Shown piece by piece: positions 1-9,300 of a DNA stretch of 64,000 nt; position 1 is the stretch's first letter; each line of letters opens with the position of its first letter. The notes below the pieces were generated by a model. That model was not told where the DNA came from and made no database searches. It saw nothing but the letters and a program-made list of their open reading frames with translations. The stretch is taken from positions 62,001 through 126,000 of the forward strand of contig JAFZLD010000010.1 in assembly GCA_017553505.1 (NCBI GenBank), given 5' to 3'. The translations under genes and the position numbers were made by a program. The stretch comes from Lachnospiraceae bacterium (GTDB taxonomy: Bacteria; Bacillota; Clostridia; Lachnospirales; Lachnospiraceae).

Positions 1-146
1 GTAAGGATTCCGATGAGTGGCATCAAAATGTCGTTAACAAGAGAGGTAACAATCTTACCGAATGCGCCACCGATGATAACGCCGACTGCCATGTCCATGA
101 CATTTCCTTTGGAGATGAAATCTTTGAATTCTTTGAATGCTTTCAT
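1..146 (-). CDS. mscL: Large-conductance mechanosensitive channel MscL, partial (N-terminus)
   Basis: This minus-strand gene runs off the left edge of the window; only about the first 48 codons are present. Translating the reverse complement gives a start [10 protein letters not shown] followed by a glycine/valine-rich first membrane helix ([14 protein letters not shown]) and [12 protein letters not shown]. These are the hallmark N-terminal helix and TM1 of MscL, the homopentameric membrane tension valve that releases solutes on osmotic downshock. The ATG at 146-144 is preceded by a strong AGGAGG site at 159-154 on the minus strand. The C-terminal half is outside the window, so intactness cannot be judged. 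Confidence 0.9.
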   Translation of the reverse strand, partial: MKAFKEFKDFISKGNVMDMAVGVIIGGAFGKIVTSLVNDILMPLIGIL

Positions 147-322
147 AGTATACCCTCCTAGAGTAATATTGTTAATGTACCAAGAAAAAGTATAGCAACT
201 GTAGCTACAAATATCAATGATATCTGTCAATTTTTTGGGAGATTTTCGCTTGATTGGTCACATTTGCAAAAAAACGCTTTTCAAGGTATATTTACTTAGG
301 AAAAACATAATGGAGATGTGCT

Positions 323-1099
323 ATGAAGACATGTTCGAATTGTGGCGGTTCATACGACGAGAAAGAGCCCAAATGCCCTTACTGCGGCATGATTAACGAA
401 GTCGGAGCCGAGAATGAATACAAGAATAAACTTAACCAAATCAGGAAGGATTTAGATAACGTAGACGAGCTTGCGGTTATCGACTACAAGAGTGAGTTAA
501 GAGCCTTCCTTAAGACGTTTGCTGCGACGCTTTTGATTGTGGGATTTTTTGCAATCATGATAGTCAGTGCTCAGATTTCTAAAAGAGAAGGCGCAGGCGG
601 CGGCGAAAGAAAAGCCATGGATGCCAAGATTGAAGAAATCAAAACCCTCAGAGCTTACACCGAGAAGTGGGACGAGCTGTATGATGCGGGAAAATATGAC
701 GAAATGTGTGATGTCATAGCGTCGGACAACGGCAAGATAAATATGTATGACTGGCAGCATTATGACTTTTACAAGGGATATGAAGCTTATTATGATACCC
801 GTCATAAGACCGAAGAGATATTGAGCAAGGATAGTGCAGCGACTTATCTGAAGGCTGATGCCATTCACCACGCTCTTTACGCATATTATATGACCGTATC
901 ATCAAAGTCTACATACAAATTTACTCCCGCCGAGAAAGAACTCTTTAAGGAAGAATGGCCCAAGCTTGTTAAAGAAGTATGCGAAGCTTTCGACCTTACC
1001 GAAGAAGAGTTTGACACATTGAGAATCAGAGCAGGTAGCGACAGCTATCCGGACTATACGGAAGTAAATCATTTTGCGGAAGAAAGGTGGGGCAAGTAA
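323..1099 (+). CDS. Zinc-ribbon membrane protein
   Basis: The 258-residue protein starts with a four-cysteine zinc ribbon (CSNCGG at 4-9 and CPYCG at 18-22), followed by a soluble linker, one predicted transmembrane helix at about residues 62-83, then a long charged region. The layout suggests a single-pass membrane protein with the zinc ribbon in the cytoplasm and the C-terminal part outside. The start at 323 follows GGAGATG. It is the first of three co-directional genes of similar architecture (the next starts 2 bases after this stop), so they probably form one operon with the glycosyltransferase at 2254. No specific function is recognised. Confidence 0.75.
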   Translation: MKTCSNCGGSYDEKEPKCPYCGMINEVGAENEYKNKLNQIRKDLDNVDELAVIDYKSELRAFLKTFAATLLIVGFFAIMIVSAQISKREGAGGGERKAMDAKIEEIKTLRAYTEKWDELYDAGKYDEMCDVIASDNGKINMYDWQHYDFYKGYEAYYDTRHKTEEILSKDSAATYLKADAIHHALYAYYMTVSSKSTYKFTPAEKELFKEEWPKLVKEVCEAFDLTEEEFDTLRIRAGSDSYPDYTEVNHFAEERWGK

Positions 1100-1100
1100 T

Positions 1101-1835
1101 ATGAAATGTCAACAATGCGGATCCAATCTTCAGATAGATAATGCTTATTGTCCTTACTGCGGCGCCGCCAACCCTGTGGCCAAGAAGCACCGCGAGGATA
1201 TGAAGCGCTACGCCAACGATTACAAGAGGACCAAAGAAGAAGTTGTAAGAAACACTCGCAGCTTCAACAAGAAAACCTTCAGAATTACAGCCATTGCGGT
1301 TACCGTGGCTGCTGTTTTGGGAAGCTTTATTTTTACTGCTTTGGCTGACACCATCGGTCGTAATATGTATTACGATAAGAGACGTCAGAATGCATCTCAG
1401 TATTTTGAAGAGGTAATTCAACTCATAGAGGACTGTGATTATATTAAGCTTGATACGCTGGCAAGATCCAAGAATGTAAGGAGCACAAGCGACAAGTCCA
1501 TGAGGGAGTACTACAATGCCGAGAGACTTGCCACGGAATATTCCTATGTATTTAACGATGTAATGATTAAGCTTACGGATAATGATATTACGCAGACGGA
1601 GCTTTCAAATCTCGGCAACGAAATATTCAGCTTTTATAAATATTACAATGCGGGCCCCGATACCGAGAATGAGACGGTTGTGAAGTTCTTCGAGAACTGT
1701 AAGCGCGATATGGGCTTTCTTTTGACAACATATGTAGGAATTTCCAAGGAAGATGCCGATAACCTGGCAAATATGAGTGAGGGACAGATTCACGTTCTGG
1801 TAGAGGAGGCTTACAATGGCAAGAGTACGAAGTAA
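1101..1835 (+). CDS. Zinc-ribbon membrane protein, paralog-like
   Basis: This 244-residue protein opens MKCQQCGSNL with a second CPYCG pair about 14 residues later, a zinc ribbon like that of the upstream gene, and has one hydrophobic helix at about residues 64-85 followed by an alpha-helical, charged C-terminal half. I chose the ATG at 1101 rather than the in-frame ATG at 1074 because the zinc ribbon starts there, AAAGGTGGGG sits just upstream, and 1074 would overlap the previous gene by 26 bases. It is probably translationally coupled to the gene at 323. Similar architecture without obvious close sequence identity suggests an old duplication. Function unknown. Confidence 0.75.
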   Translation: MKCQQCGSNLQIDNAYCPYCGAANPVAKKHREDMKRYANDYKRTKEEVVRNTRSFNKKTFRITAIAVTVAAVLGSFIFTALADTIGRNMYYDKRRQNASQYFEEVIQLIEDCDYIKLDTLARSKNVRSTSDKSMREYYNAERLATEYSYVFNDVMIKLTDNDITQTELSNLGNEIFSFYKYYNAGPDTENETVVKFFENCKRDMGFLLTTYVGISKEDADNLANMSEGQIHVLVEEAYNGKSTK

Positions 1836-2241
1836 CAGAGGCAAGAAGACTCTCGCAGTAATCCTCGGATTTATTTGGGGAATTATTGTGGCGGTGGTAG
1901 TGGCTGATTTATATATGATGTTCAACTACAAGCCCAATTATTATTCAAGTGCGGTCCGTATGGCTGACAAAGTATCTAACAAGACATACGGCCAGCTCTA
2001 CGGCATGATGCAGACAGATTTGGTTGACAATCTTGATACCGACAAGCAGACGGAATATGCGGAAGTGCTTGCGATTCACGATTATATGGAGGCGGCAGCT
2101 CAGTACAGGATGTACAGCGAGAACGGAATTTCAGACATGGCTGCCCGTTACAAAGAAAGAATGGACAAGGCCGAGAGCCGTATGGGCGAACTTGACTTTG
2201 CGGCCGACGACATCGACAAAATTATAGGGGAGAAGCGCTAA
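1816..2241 (+). CDS. Small single-pass membrane protein
   Basis: A 141-residue protein with a basic N-terminus (MARVRSNRGKK), one strongly hydrophobic helix at about residues 12-34, and a soluble helical C-terminal part rich in Met, Ala and acidic residues. It overlaps the end of the preceding gene by 20 bases and has GGTAGAGGAGG-like sequence just upstream of the ATG, so it is likely made from the same mRNA. It lacks the zinc ribbon of its two neighbours but shares their layout of cytoplasmic tail, one membrane helix and outside domain. No family recognised; possibly all three form one envelope complex (inference from order only). Confidence 0.7.
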   Translation: MARVRSNRGKKTLAVILGFIWGIIVAVVVADLYMMFNYKPNYYSSAVRMADKVSNKTYGQLYGMMQTDLVDNLDTDKQTEYAEVLAIHDYMEAAAQYRMYSENGISDMAARYKERMDKAESRMGELDFAADDIDKIIGEKR

Positions 2242-2253
2242 GAGCGTAACTAC

Positions 2254-3753
2254 ATGACTGAGAAGATAAAGGCATTAATTGAAAAGTATTTTATATACCT
2301 GTTTGCGGCTGCGGTGGTGGCTATTAACTTCACGCTCATTTTTGACAATGTTGTGTGGGGCGATGAGGCATTTTCCGGCAATGTTATTCGCGGCACGAAT
2401 ATAGCGGGACTGCTTCAGAGGATATATTACTGGGACAATCATCCTCCGCTTTATTACATCCTTCTTCAGGGATTATGTGCGGTGCTTGGGCATTATACGT
2501 GGGTTATGCATCTGCTTTCTTTTCTGCTTTTTGCGGTTGGCGTTGTTTTCGCGGTTGCAGTGTGGAAGAAAGAAGCCGGCTGGTTTCCCGCGTCGATGTT
2601 TGTACTGGTAAGCGGGCTTTCGGCTACATGCGTTGAGTACAATCTCGAGATCAGAATGTATGCGCTTGTATTTCTTGAGCTTTTCGTCTGCGCATATTTG
2701 TCGTACAGAATCATCAGCGGTGATGACAGGATACGAAATTTTGTGTGTATAGTTTTGTTCGGAGTGATGGCGGCGTATACGCATCATTACGGACTTGTGA
2801 CGAGCGGTATATTGCTTGCGGTGACTTTCTTTGGCTATTTCCTTAGGAACAAGGGTAAGTCATGGGTGAGAGGCGTGATATGCCTTGCTGCGTATATTGT
2901 GTTATATCTGCCGTGGCTGTTTGTGTTGCTTAAGCAAATGAAAGGTGTTGCGGGCAGTTGGTGGGCTACGGAGCCTTCGAAGCTCAGTGCGGTGCTGGAG
3001 TTTGTATTCGGCGGCGCGAGGCTGAAACCGATATTGCTTTGGATGACGGTTGTGCTTTCGCTGATTTCGGTGCTTGTTGATTTGGGAGTTTTGAAGCTTG
3101 GCGGTGCAAAGGGAAAGTTCGAGCTTTCTTTGGCTACTAAGGACTTGAAGGTTGCTCTGTCAGATAAGACTCGCGGAATAATGGTGCTCTGGGCAGCAGT
3201 ATTGCTGGTGCTTGGATTCGCGTACGGAATCAGCGCGGTTTACAAGCCGATTCTTGAGCTTAGATACATGTATCCGATTGTTCCGTTGTTACTTACGATT
3301 CTCATGCTTGCGATATCAAGAGTGCTTGATTATGCACGGGAGCAGAAGCTGGTGAAGCTTTTTGGCGTAATCTTTTTTGTGCTGTTCTCGGTGAGCCTTG
3401 TGTTCGGACTTTTGGATTTTAAATATTTCAGAAGTGTTACCAAGACCCAGAATGTGGAGACGCGGAAGGTTCTTGATGTAATCGGAGAAGTGGATGACGA
3501 TACTGTCATGACATCAATCGCCGTGCAGCATCTGGCTTGGACGGTGCTTGAGTACTATTATCCCGATACCGAGATTGTAGAGGGATTCCCGACAGAAGCA
3601 AGAGAAGATGCGGGAACCGTGTGGTCATTCTATACAGGTCCCTTGTCAGACAGCGAGATCGAATCGATGCAGGCACGTGGCTACAACGTGGAAGTCCATG
3701 AAGACATGTGGTTCGGTAAGTACGGATGTTATATATACAAGTTTTATAAGTAA
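2254..3753 (+). CDS. GT-C type membrane glycosyltransferase (PMT/ArnT-like)
   Basis: The 499-residue polytopic protein has roughly a dozen hydrophobic helices. The first outside loop carries WGDEAF (Asp37-Glu38), matching the acidic D-E motif of GT-C enzymes, followed by DNHPPLYY at about 61-68, typical of the PMT/GT39-ArnT superfamily that transfers a sugar from a polyprenyl-phosphate donor on the outer face of the membrane. The C-terminal roughly 110 residues after the last helix form a soluble domain. It starts 12 bases after the preceding gene and ends at a hairpin terminator. The acceptor (protein, lipid or wall polymer) cannot be told from sequence. Confidence 0.8.
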   Translation: MTEKIKALIEKYFIYLFAAAVVAINFTLIFDNVVWGDEAFSGNVIRGTNIAGLLQRIYYWDNHPPLYYILLQGLCAVLGHYTWVMHLLSFLLFAVGVVFAVAVWKKEAGWFPASMFVLVSGLSATCVEYNLEIRMYALVFLELFVCAYLSYRIISGDDRIRNFVCIVLFGVMAAYTHHYGLVTSGILLAVTFFGYFLRNKGKSWVRGVICLAAYIVLYLPWLFVLLKQMKGVAGSWWATEPSKLSAVLEFVFGGARLKPILLWMTVVLSLISVLVDLGVLKLGGAKGKFELSLATKDLKVALSDKTRGIMVLWAAVLLVLGFAYGISAVYKPILELRYMYPIVPLLLTILMLAISRVLDYAREQKLVKLFGVIFFVLFSVSLVFGLLDFKYFRSVTKTQNVETRKVLDVIGEVDDDTVMTSIAVQHLAWTVLEYYYPDTEIVEGFPTEAREDAGTVWSFYTGPLSDSEIESMQARGYNVEVHEDMWFGKYGCYIYKFYK

Positions 3754-3757
3754 AAGC

Positions 3758-3790
3758 AAAAGAACTAGTCCCGACGGGGCTAGTTCTTTT
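3758..3790. terminator. Bidirectional hairpin terminator between convergent genes
   Basis: AAAGAACTAGTCCC pairs with GGGGCTAGTTCTTT around a GAC loop, with a T-run on the plus side and an A-rich stretch on the other. It ends the operon 323-3753, and the stop codon of the minus-strand gene at 3780 lies inside it. Confidence 0.85.
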
Positions 3791-4886
3791 TATTTTCAAC
3801 ATATGATTTGATTCCTTCATAGATGGCGTCGGGTTCGGGAGGACAGCCGGGAACGTAGTGGTTAAAGAGCCTTGTGCAGTTGCCAATGCCGAGCTCGCCG
3901 GTCTTGCCGCGATAACCTTGGCCGATGCAGATCTTCTCGGTGAGCTTGTCGAGGATGCCTTCTTCCTCGAGACGGGAGAGCGCTTCCATGAGACTTTCGT
4001 AGCATGCGCTGCAGGTGTCTACGTCTTCAGCTTTGTCTTTGAGCTTAAAAAGGCTGTGGGTGCGGGGAAGAACCTCGTCTTTCTCGGTGCCGTCACCGCC
4101 GATTGTGCGGATGCTGAGGGTAGAAAGGTCGGAGCATCCTACGCCGGCTTCCGCTGCCAGCTTGATATAGGGAACATCGTCAAGCGTGTAGCCCATAAGC
4201 TTGCAGAGGTATGAATCTATGAGTACGGGGTCGAGACCGGCCATAACGCAATCGCTGTGATAAGGGTTACCGCCGCCCTCACTGTCAAGGTCGCCGCAGA
4301 TATGATCGACGACAATAAAGTCCTGTTTAATCGCGGAGTTTAAGATTGCTATAGGATTATGAAGTCCCATGGAGTGGAAACGTCTCTTCTCGGGATTCGG
4401 AATAAGACCTTTCATGTTCTTAAGTGCGCAGGTGATGTTGGTCTGGCAATGCCCCTTGAGCACGGGAACGTTAATCATGAAGTCAACGTCGCGCACGCAG
4501 TTACATATGCTGACGGTAATGTCACCGCAGGGGACGGTATAGGATTTTTCTTTTTGCGTATCGATAAGAGTGATGCCGTACTTGTCTCTGAGGGCATTGT
4601 AACCGCAGTATTCAAAAGAATCCTCGGTCTTGTCGCCTACCCAGGAGCCTTCGATGATACGAATGTCGGTAAAGCCGTGCTCGTTCAGATGCTCGATAAT
4701 ACCTGCGACCACTTCGGGATGAGTGGTGGCACCGAAGTCTGCGGGTACAGGAGCCACGAGATTGGGCTTGATACCAATCTTAGAGCCGGGCTCAATATGT
4801 TGATACAAAGCAGCCTCTTCAAGAAGGCGCTTGGTCATGTCTTTGTAATCGGTTCCGTAGATACGGAGAATCTCGTTCTTAAGCAT
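3780..4886 (-). CDS. DUF362 domain protein
   Basis: The protein (368 residues from the chosen start) matches the DUF362 family in its conserved blocks: IGIKPNLV near the N-terminus, GATTHPEVV, a long central segment with LKGHCQTNITCALKNMKG, and VVDHICGDLDSEGGG. Members are soluble and often sit near Fe-S proteins; their reaction is not established. A TCSACYESL segment supplies cysteines late in the protein. I start it at the ATG at 4886, with GCGAGG just upstream; the ATG at 4904 has no ribosome binding site. Its own promoter with an extended -10 lies at 4919-4948. Monocistronic. Confidence 0.75.
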   Translation of the reverse strand: MLKNEILRIYGTDYKDMTKRLLEEAALYQHIEPGSKIGIKPNLVAPVPADFGATTHPEVVAGIIEHLNEHGFTDIRIIEGSWVGDKTEDSFEYCGYNALRDKYGITLIDTQKEKSYTVPCGDITVSICNCVRDVDFMINVPVLKGHCQTNITCALKNMKGLIPNPEKRRFHSMGLHNPIAILNSAIKQDFIVVDHICGDLDSEGGGNPYHSDCVMAGLDPVLIDSYLCKLMGYTLDDVPYIKLAAEAGVGCSDLSTLSIRTIGGDGTEKDEVLPRTHSLFKLKDKAEDVDTCSACYESLMEALSRLEEEGILDKLTEKICIGQGYRGKTGELGIGNCTRLFNHYVPGCPPEPDAIYEGIKSYVENKKN

Positions 4887-4918
4887 AAAACCTCGCTTTT
4901 TCATTAAATGTATGATTG

Positions 4919-4948
4919 ATTATAGCATAACAGAGGCGTCAAATTGAA
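4919..4948 (-). promoter_or_regulatory. Sigma-A type promoter for the DUF362 gene
   Basis: On the minus strand TTCAAT and TGCTATAAT are separated by 18 bases; the TGnTATAAT is a perfect extended -10. It lies about 35 bases upstream of the chosen start. Confidence 0.55.
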
Positions 4949-4975
4949 CCAAATCTGAGTGATATACAGCAATAT

Positions 4976-5005
4976 TTGAGTGTAAATAGTTTTTGTGCGT
5001 ATTCT
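4976..5005 (+). promoter_or_regulatory. Candidate promoter for the esterase gene
   Basis: TTGAGT and TATTCT are spaced by 18 bases and lie 40 bases upstream of the esterase start, ahead of a TTAGGAGG ribosome binding site. The -10 is imperfect. Confidence 0.4.
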
Positions 5006-5045
5006 AAAATATTGTTATTAAGAGAAGATTTAGGAGGTTACAGTT

Positions 5046-5900
5046 ATGGATTTTGTATTTGAAATGCCCGAAGCAATGCTTAAAGAATGCGCCAAGAAAG
5101 GCACGGTAGAGCGCTTCGAGTACGACACATTCACTTATGATGAAGGCGACAGCAAGCCTATGCACAAGGGCGCCTGGGTATATCTGCCTTACGGCTACGA
5201 CAAGACCAAGAAGTACAATGTGCTTTATCTCTTGCACGGCGGTGCTGTTAACGAAGACTGGTGGTTCAAGATGTTCCCCGACACTGTTACCATTCTTGAC
5301 AACATGGTTAATGACGGTGTCTGCGAGCCTTGCATCATCGTAACACCTACTTACTACAGAGGCGATGCCGAATTTGACAAAGAAAAAGGCGAATACCTGA
5401 CCGAACATTTCGCCATCGAGCTTCGCAAGGACTTAATTCCCGCAGTTGAGGCTCATTACAGTACTTTCACCGGCGCCGATGTTTCCGAGGCCAACCTTGT
5501 TAAGACCAGAGAGCACAGGGCATTTGCAGGCTTGTCACTCGGCTCCATGACCACTTACAGAGCTGCTTTTTACAACAACTACGATTTGTTCGCATGGTAC
5601 GGACCTTTCTCCGGCTGCTGCGGACCTTTCGGCAATCACTACGTTGAAGTTAAGCGTATCTGCGAGACTCTTGAAAACGGCGAGAAGAAAGGTCTTCCCC
5701 TCAAGTATCTCTTCTGCTGCAACGGCGACAAAGACATCGCTTATGCCGAGCATACGGATATCATGGGCAAGGTTCTCGATAAGTGCGCAATCCTCAAAAA
5801 GGGCGTGAATTACGATTTCTTCACAATTCCCGGCGGCGTGCACGATATGAAGGCTTGGCAGTTACATTTGTATCATGCATTGCAGATATTCTTTAAATAA
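5046..5900 (+). CDS. Esterase, CE1/feruloyl-esterase-like alpha/beta hydrolase
   Basis: A 284-residue alpha/beta hydrolase without a signal peptide. It has the early LYLLHGGAVNEDWWF oxyanion block (61-74), the nucleophile elbow GLSLG with Ser164, a GDKD acid candidate near 228-230, and the catalytic His266 in GGVHDMKAW. This is the pattern of the esterase D / CE1 family, which includes feruloyl and acetyl-xylan esterases that cut ester side chains from plant xylan. Lack of a signal peptide suggests it works on imported oligosaccharides in the cytoplasm (inference). The ATG follows TTAGGAGG. It stands alone, divergent from the DUF362 gene. Confidence 0.8.
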   Translation: MDFVFEMPEAMLKECAKKGTVERFEYDTFTYDEGDSKPMHKGAWVYLPYGYDKTKKYNVLYLLHGGAVNEDWWFKMFPDTVTILDNMVNDGVCEPCIIVTPTYYRGDAEFDKEKGEYLTEHFAIELRKDLIPAVEAHYSTFTGADVSEANLVKTREHRAFAGLSLGSMTTYRAAFYNNYDLFAWYGPFSGCCGPFGNHYVEVKRICETLENGEKKGLPLKYLFCCNGDKDIAYAEHTDIMGKVLDKCAILKKGVNYDFFTIPGGVHDMKAWQLHLYHALQIFFK

Positions 5901-6000
5901 GTCTTTGGTACCCCGGTGTTGTATTCTAAAAATATAGTTCCGGGGTGCAGTTATTTACAGATTAAGGCGCTTAATCCTACGGAAAACCGTCATTTTGCAC

Positions 6001-6030
6001 TTGACACTGAAAAATACTTGGCTGTAAAAT
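6001..6030 (+). promoter_or_regulatory. Promoter of the ileS T-box transcript
   Basis: A consensus TTGACA at 6001-6006 and TAAAAT at 6025-6030 are separated by 18 bases. Transcription would begin about 6037, right at the 5' edge of the T-box leader. Confidence 0.75.
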
Positions 6031-6039
6031 ATACCACAA

Positions 6040-6285
6040 AGCATTGACGAAGACAGTACCGAAATACGTAAAGGTTACAGAGAGTCGGGGGCAGGTGAAA
6101 GCCCGACACCGGAGTATGAGGGAATATCACTTCCGAGCTTCGCCCTGAAAGCGTAAGCAACTAAGCGGCGACGGAATCCAACCGTTAAGATGGAGGCGTA
6201 TGAACGTAAAAGGGAGTACTCTTAAAAAGGTGGTTAACAAGACTAATTTCAGGACTTGTCCTTTTTAGGGCAGGTCCTTTTTCAT
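6040..6285 (+). ncRNA. T-box leader, isoleucine-specific
   Basis: The leader between the promoter and ileS shows T-box layout. Stem I carries GAGTATGAGGG followed by a specifier-loop codon ATC (6126-6128) for isoleucine. The antiterminator has AAGGTGGTTAAC near 6226-6238, where TGGT can pair with the ACCA end of uncharged tRNA-Ile. A terminator follows: AGGACTTGTCCT (6251-6262) pairs over 12 positions, with wobbles, to AGGGCAGGTCCT (6267-6278), then T5. The usual ACCGCG part of the T-box motif is replaced by TTAACAAG, so it is a divergent example. The mechanism would be tRNA-controlled transcription antitermination. Confidence 0.85.
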
Positions 6286-6337
6286 TACTCGGAGCAACCG
6301 CCAAGTGCCCCGACAGTTTGCGACAGGAGGTTAGATT

Positions 6338-9300
6338 ATGTACAAACAGGTACCCACAAACATGAACTTTGTGGACAGAGAGAAAGAAACACTGAAATTC
6401 TGGCAGGAAAACAACATTTTTGAAAAGAGTATGGAGAACCGTAAGGAAGGCCCCACATACACCTTCTACGACGGCCCCCCTACCGCAAACGGTAAGCCCC
6501 ACATCGGTCACGTGCTTACCCGTGTTATAAAGGACATGATTCCCAGATACCGCACCATGAAGGGCTACATGGTACCCCGTAAGGCCGGCTGGGACACTCA
6601 CGGACTTCCTGTTGAGCTTGAAGTTGAAAAGCTTCTGGGCATCGACGGCAAGGACCAGATTGAAGCATACGGTCTCGATCCCTTCATCACCAAGTGTAAG
6701 GAATCCGTATGGAAATATAAGGGAATGTGGGAGGACTTCTCCGGCACAGTAGGTTTCTGGGCTGATATGGATGAACCCTACGTTACTTATCATGACGATT
6801 ACATCGAGTCCGAATGGTGGGCTCTTAAGGAAATCTGGGACAAGAAGCTCCTCTACAAAGGCTTCAAGATTGTTCCCTACTGCCCTCGTTGCGGTACCCC
6901 TCTTTCATCTCACGAGGTAGCACAGGGCTATAAGACATTGAAGGAACGCACTGCTGTAGTACGTTTCAAGATTAAGGGTGAAGATGCATACTTCCTTGCA
7001 TGGACGACTACACCTTGGACACTTGCATCGAACATTGCACTCTGCGTTAACCCTGAGGAAACCTACGCTAAGGTTAAGGCAGCAGACGGCTACACCTACA
7101 TCATGGCTCAGGCACTTCTTGATAACGTGCTTAATGCTATCGAGCGTCCCGAAGGCACACCCGCTTACGAAGTTCTCGAGACTTACACCGGTAAGGACCT
7201 TGAGTACAAGGAATACGAGCCTTTATACCAGTGCGCAGCCGACGTAGTTGAGAAACAGCATAAGAAAGCATTCTTTGTATACTGCGACGACTATGTAACC
7301 ATGCAGGACGGTACCGGTATCGTACATATCGCTCCCGCATTCGGTGAAGACGACGCCCGCGTAGGACGTAAGTATGACGCTCCTTTCGTACAGATGGTAG
7401 ACGATCACGGTGTTATGAAGCCCGAGACTCCTTTTGCAGGCATGCGTTGTAAGCCTACGCAGAAAGAAATCGAGGCAGGCGCAATCAACTGTGACCCCGA
7501 AGTACTTAAAGAACTTTCCGAAAGAAAGCTTTTATTCAGCGCGCCCAAGGTAGAGCACGATTATCCTCACTGCTGGCGTTGCGGAACCCCTCTTTTGTAC
7601 TATGCAAGAGAGTCCTGGTTCATCAAGATGACAGCCGTAAGAGACGACTTAGTACGTAACAATAAGACAGTTAACTGGATTCCCCCTACAATCGGTGAAG
7701 GACGTTTCGGTAACTGGCTTGAGAATATTCAGGACTGGGGCATTTCCCGTAACCGTTACTGGGGTACTCCCCTTAACATCTGGGAGTGCGCGGATTGCGG
7801 TCACCAGGAAGCAATCGGCTCCAGAAAACAGCTTGAAGAAATGTCAGGTAACCCTGCAGCAGCTACTGTAGAGTTACACAGACCTTACATCGATGAGATT
7901 ACCTGCACATGTCCTAAGTGCGGTAAGCAGATGAAGCGTGTTCCCGAAGTTATCGACTGCTGGTTCGATTCAGGTGCAATGCCTTTCGCTCAGCATCATT
8001 ATCCTTTCGAGAACAAGGACCTCTTTGAGAAGCAGTTCCCCGCTCAGTTCATTTCCGAAGCGGTTGACCAGACCAGAGGATGGTTCTACTCACTTATGGC
8101 TGAGAGCACCCTTCTTTTCAACAAGGCTCCTTACGAGAACGTAATCGTACTCGGTCTTGTACTTGATGAGAACGGTGAAAAGATGAGTAAGTCTAAGGGT
8201 AATGCGGTAGATCCTTTCGACGCACTCAAGACTTACGGCGCAGATGCCATCAGATGGTACTTCTACACCAACTCCGCACCTTGGCTTCCCAACAAGTTCT
8301 CGGGAGACACCGTTGTGGAAGGTCAGAGAAAGTTCATGGGTACTCTCTGGAATACTTACGCTTTCTTTGTACTGTATGCAAATATCGATAATTTTGATGC
8401 TACGAAGTACACACTTGACTATGATAAGTTACCCGTAATGGACAAGTGGCTTCTTTCCAAGATGAACACTATGGTTAAGGACGTTGACACCAACCTTGAG
8501 AATTACCGTATTCCCGAGGCAGGCCGCGCACTTGACGAGTTCGTTGATGATATGAGTAACTGGTACGTTCGTCGCTCACGTGAAAGATTCTGGGCTAAGG
8601 GTATGGAGCAGGATAAGATTAACGCTTACATGACTCTCTACACCGCTCTTGTAACCGTTGCCAAGGCTGCAGCTCCCATGATTCCTTTCATGGCGGACGA
8701 TATCTATCGTAACCTTGTATGCTCGATCGATTCTTCAGCTCCTGTAAGCGTTCACCTTTGCGACTTCCCTGTATGTGAAGACGCTCACGTGGACAAGGAA
8801 CTTGAGAAGAACATGGACGCTGTACTTAAGACCGTTGTTATGGGTCGTGCCGCCAGAAACGCTTCCAACATCAAGAACAGACAGCCCATCTCCAAGATGT
8901 TTGTTAAGGCTCCCTTCGAACTTTCCGAGTTCTTCAAGAAAATCATCGAGGACGAGTTAAACGTTAAGGATGTAGTATTTACAGATGATGTACGCGAGTT
9001 CACTTCATATACCTTCAAGCCCCAGCTTCGTACCGTAGGACCCAAGTACGGCAAGCAGCTTGGCGGTATCCAGAAGTACCTTGGTGAGCTTGACGGTAAC
9101 GCAGCTATGGATACACTTAAGGCAGACGGAGCGCTTACTTTTGACGTAAACGGTACAGAAGTTAAGCTTACCGAGGAAGACCTCCTCATCTCCATCGCTC
9201 AGAAAGAAGGCTACGTAACCGAGGCTGACAACGTTGTCACTGTAGTGCTTGACACCAACCTTACACAGGAATTGATCGAGGAAGGCTTCGTATACGAAGT

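Noticed and set aside
4359-4907. Long open frame antisense to the DUF362 gene
   Set aside because: It mirrors the codon use of the real minus-strand gene and has no ribosome binding site or recognisable motif.
5910-5946. ACCCCGG/CCGGGGT inverted repeat after the esterase gene as a terminator
   Set aside because: The loop is over 20 bases and no T-run follows; too weak to call.
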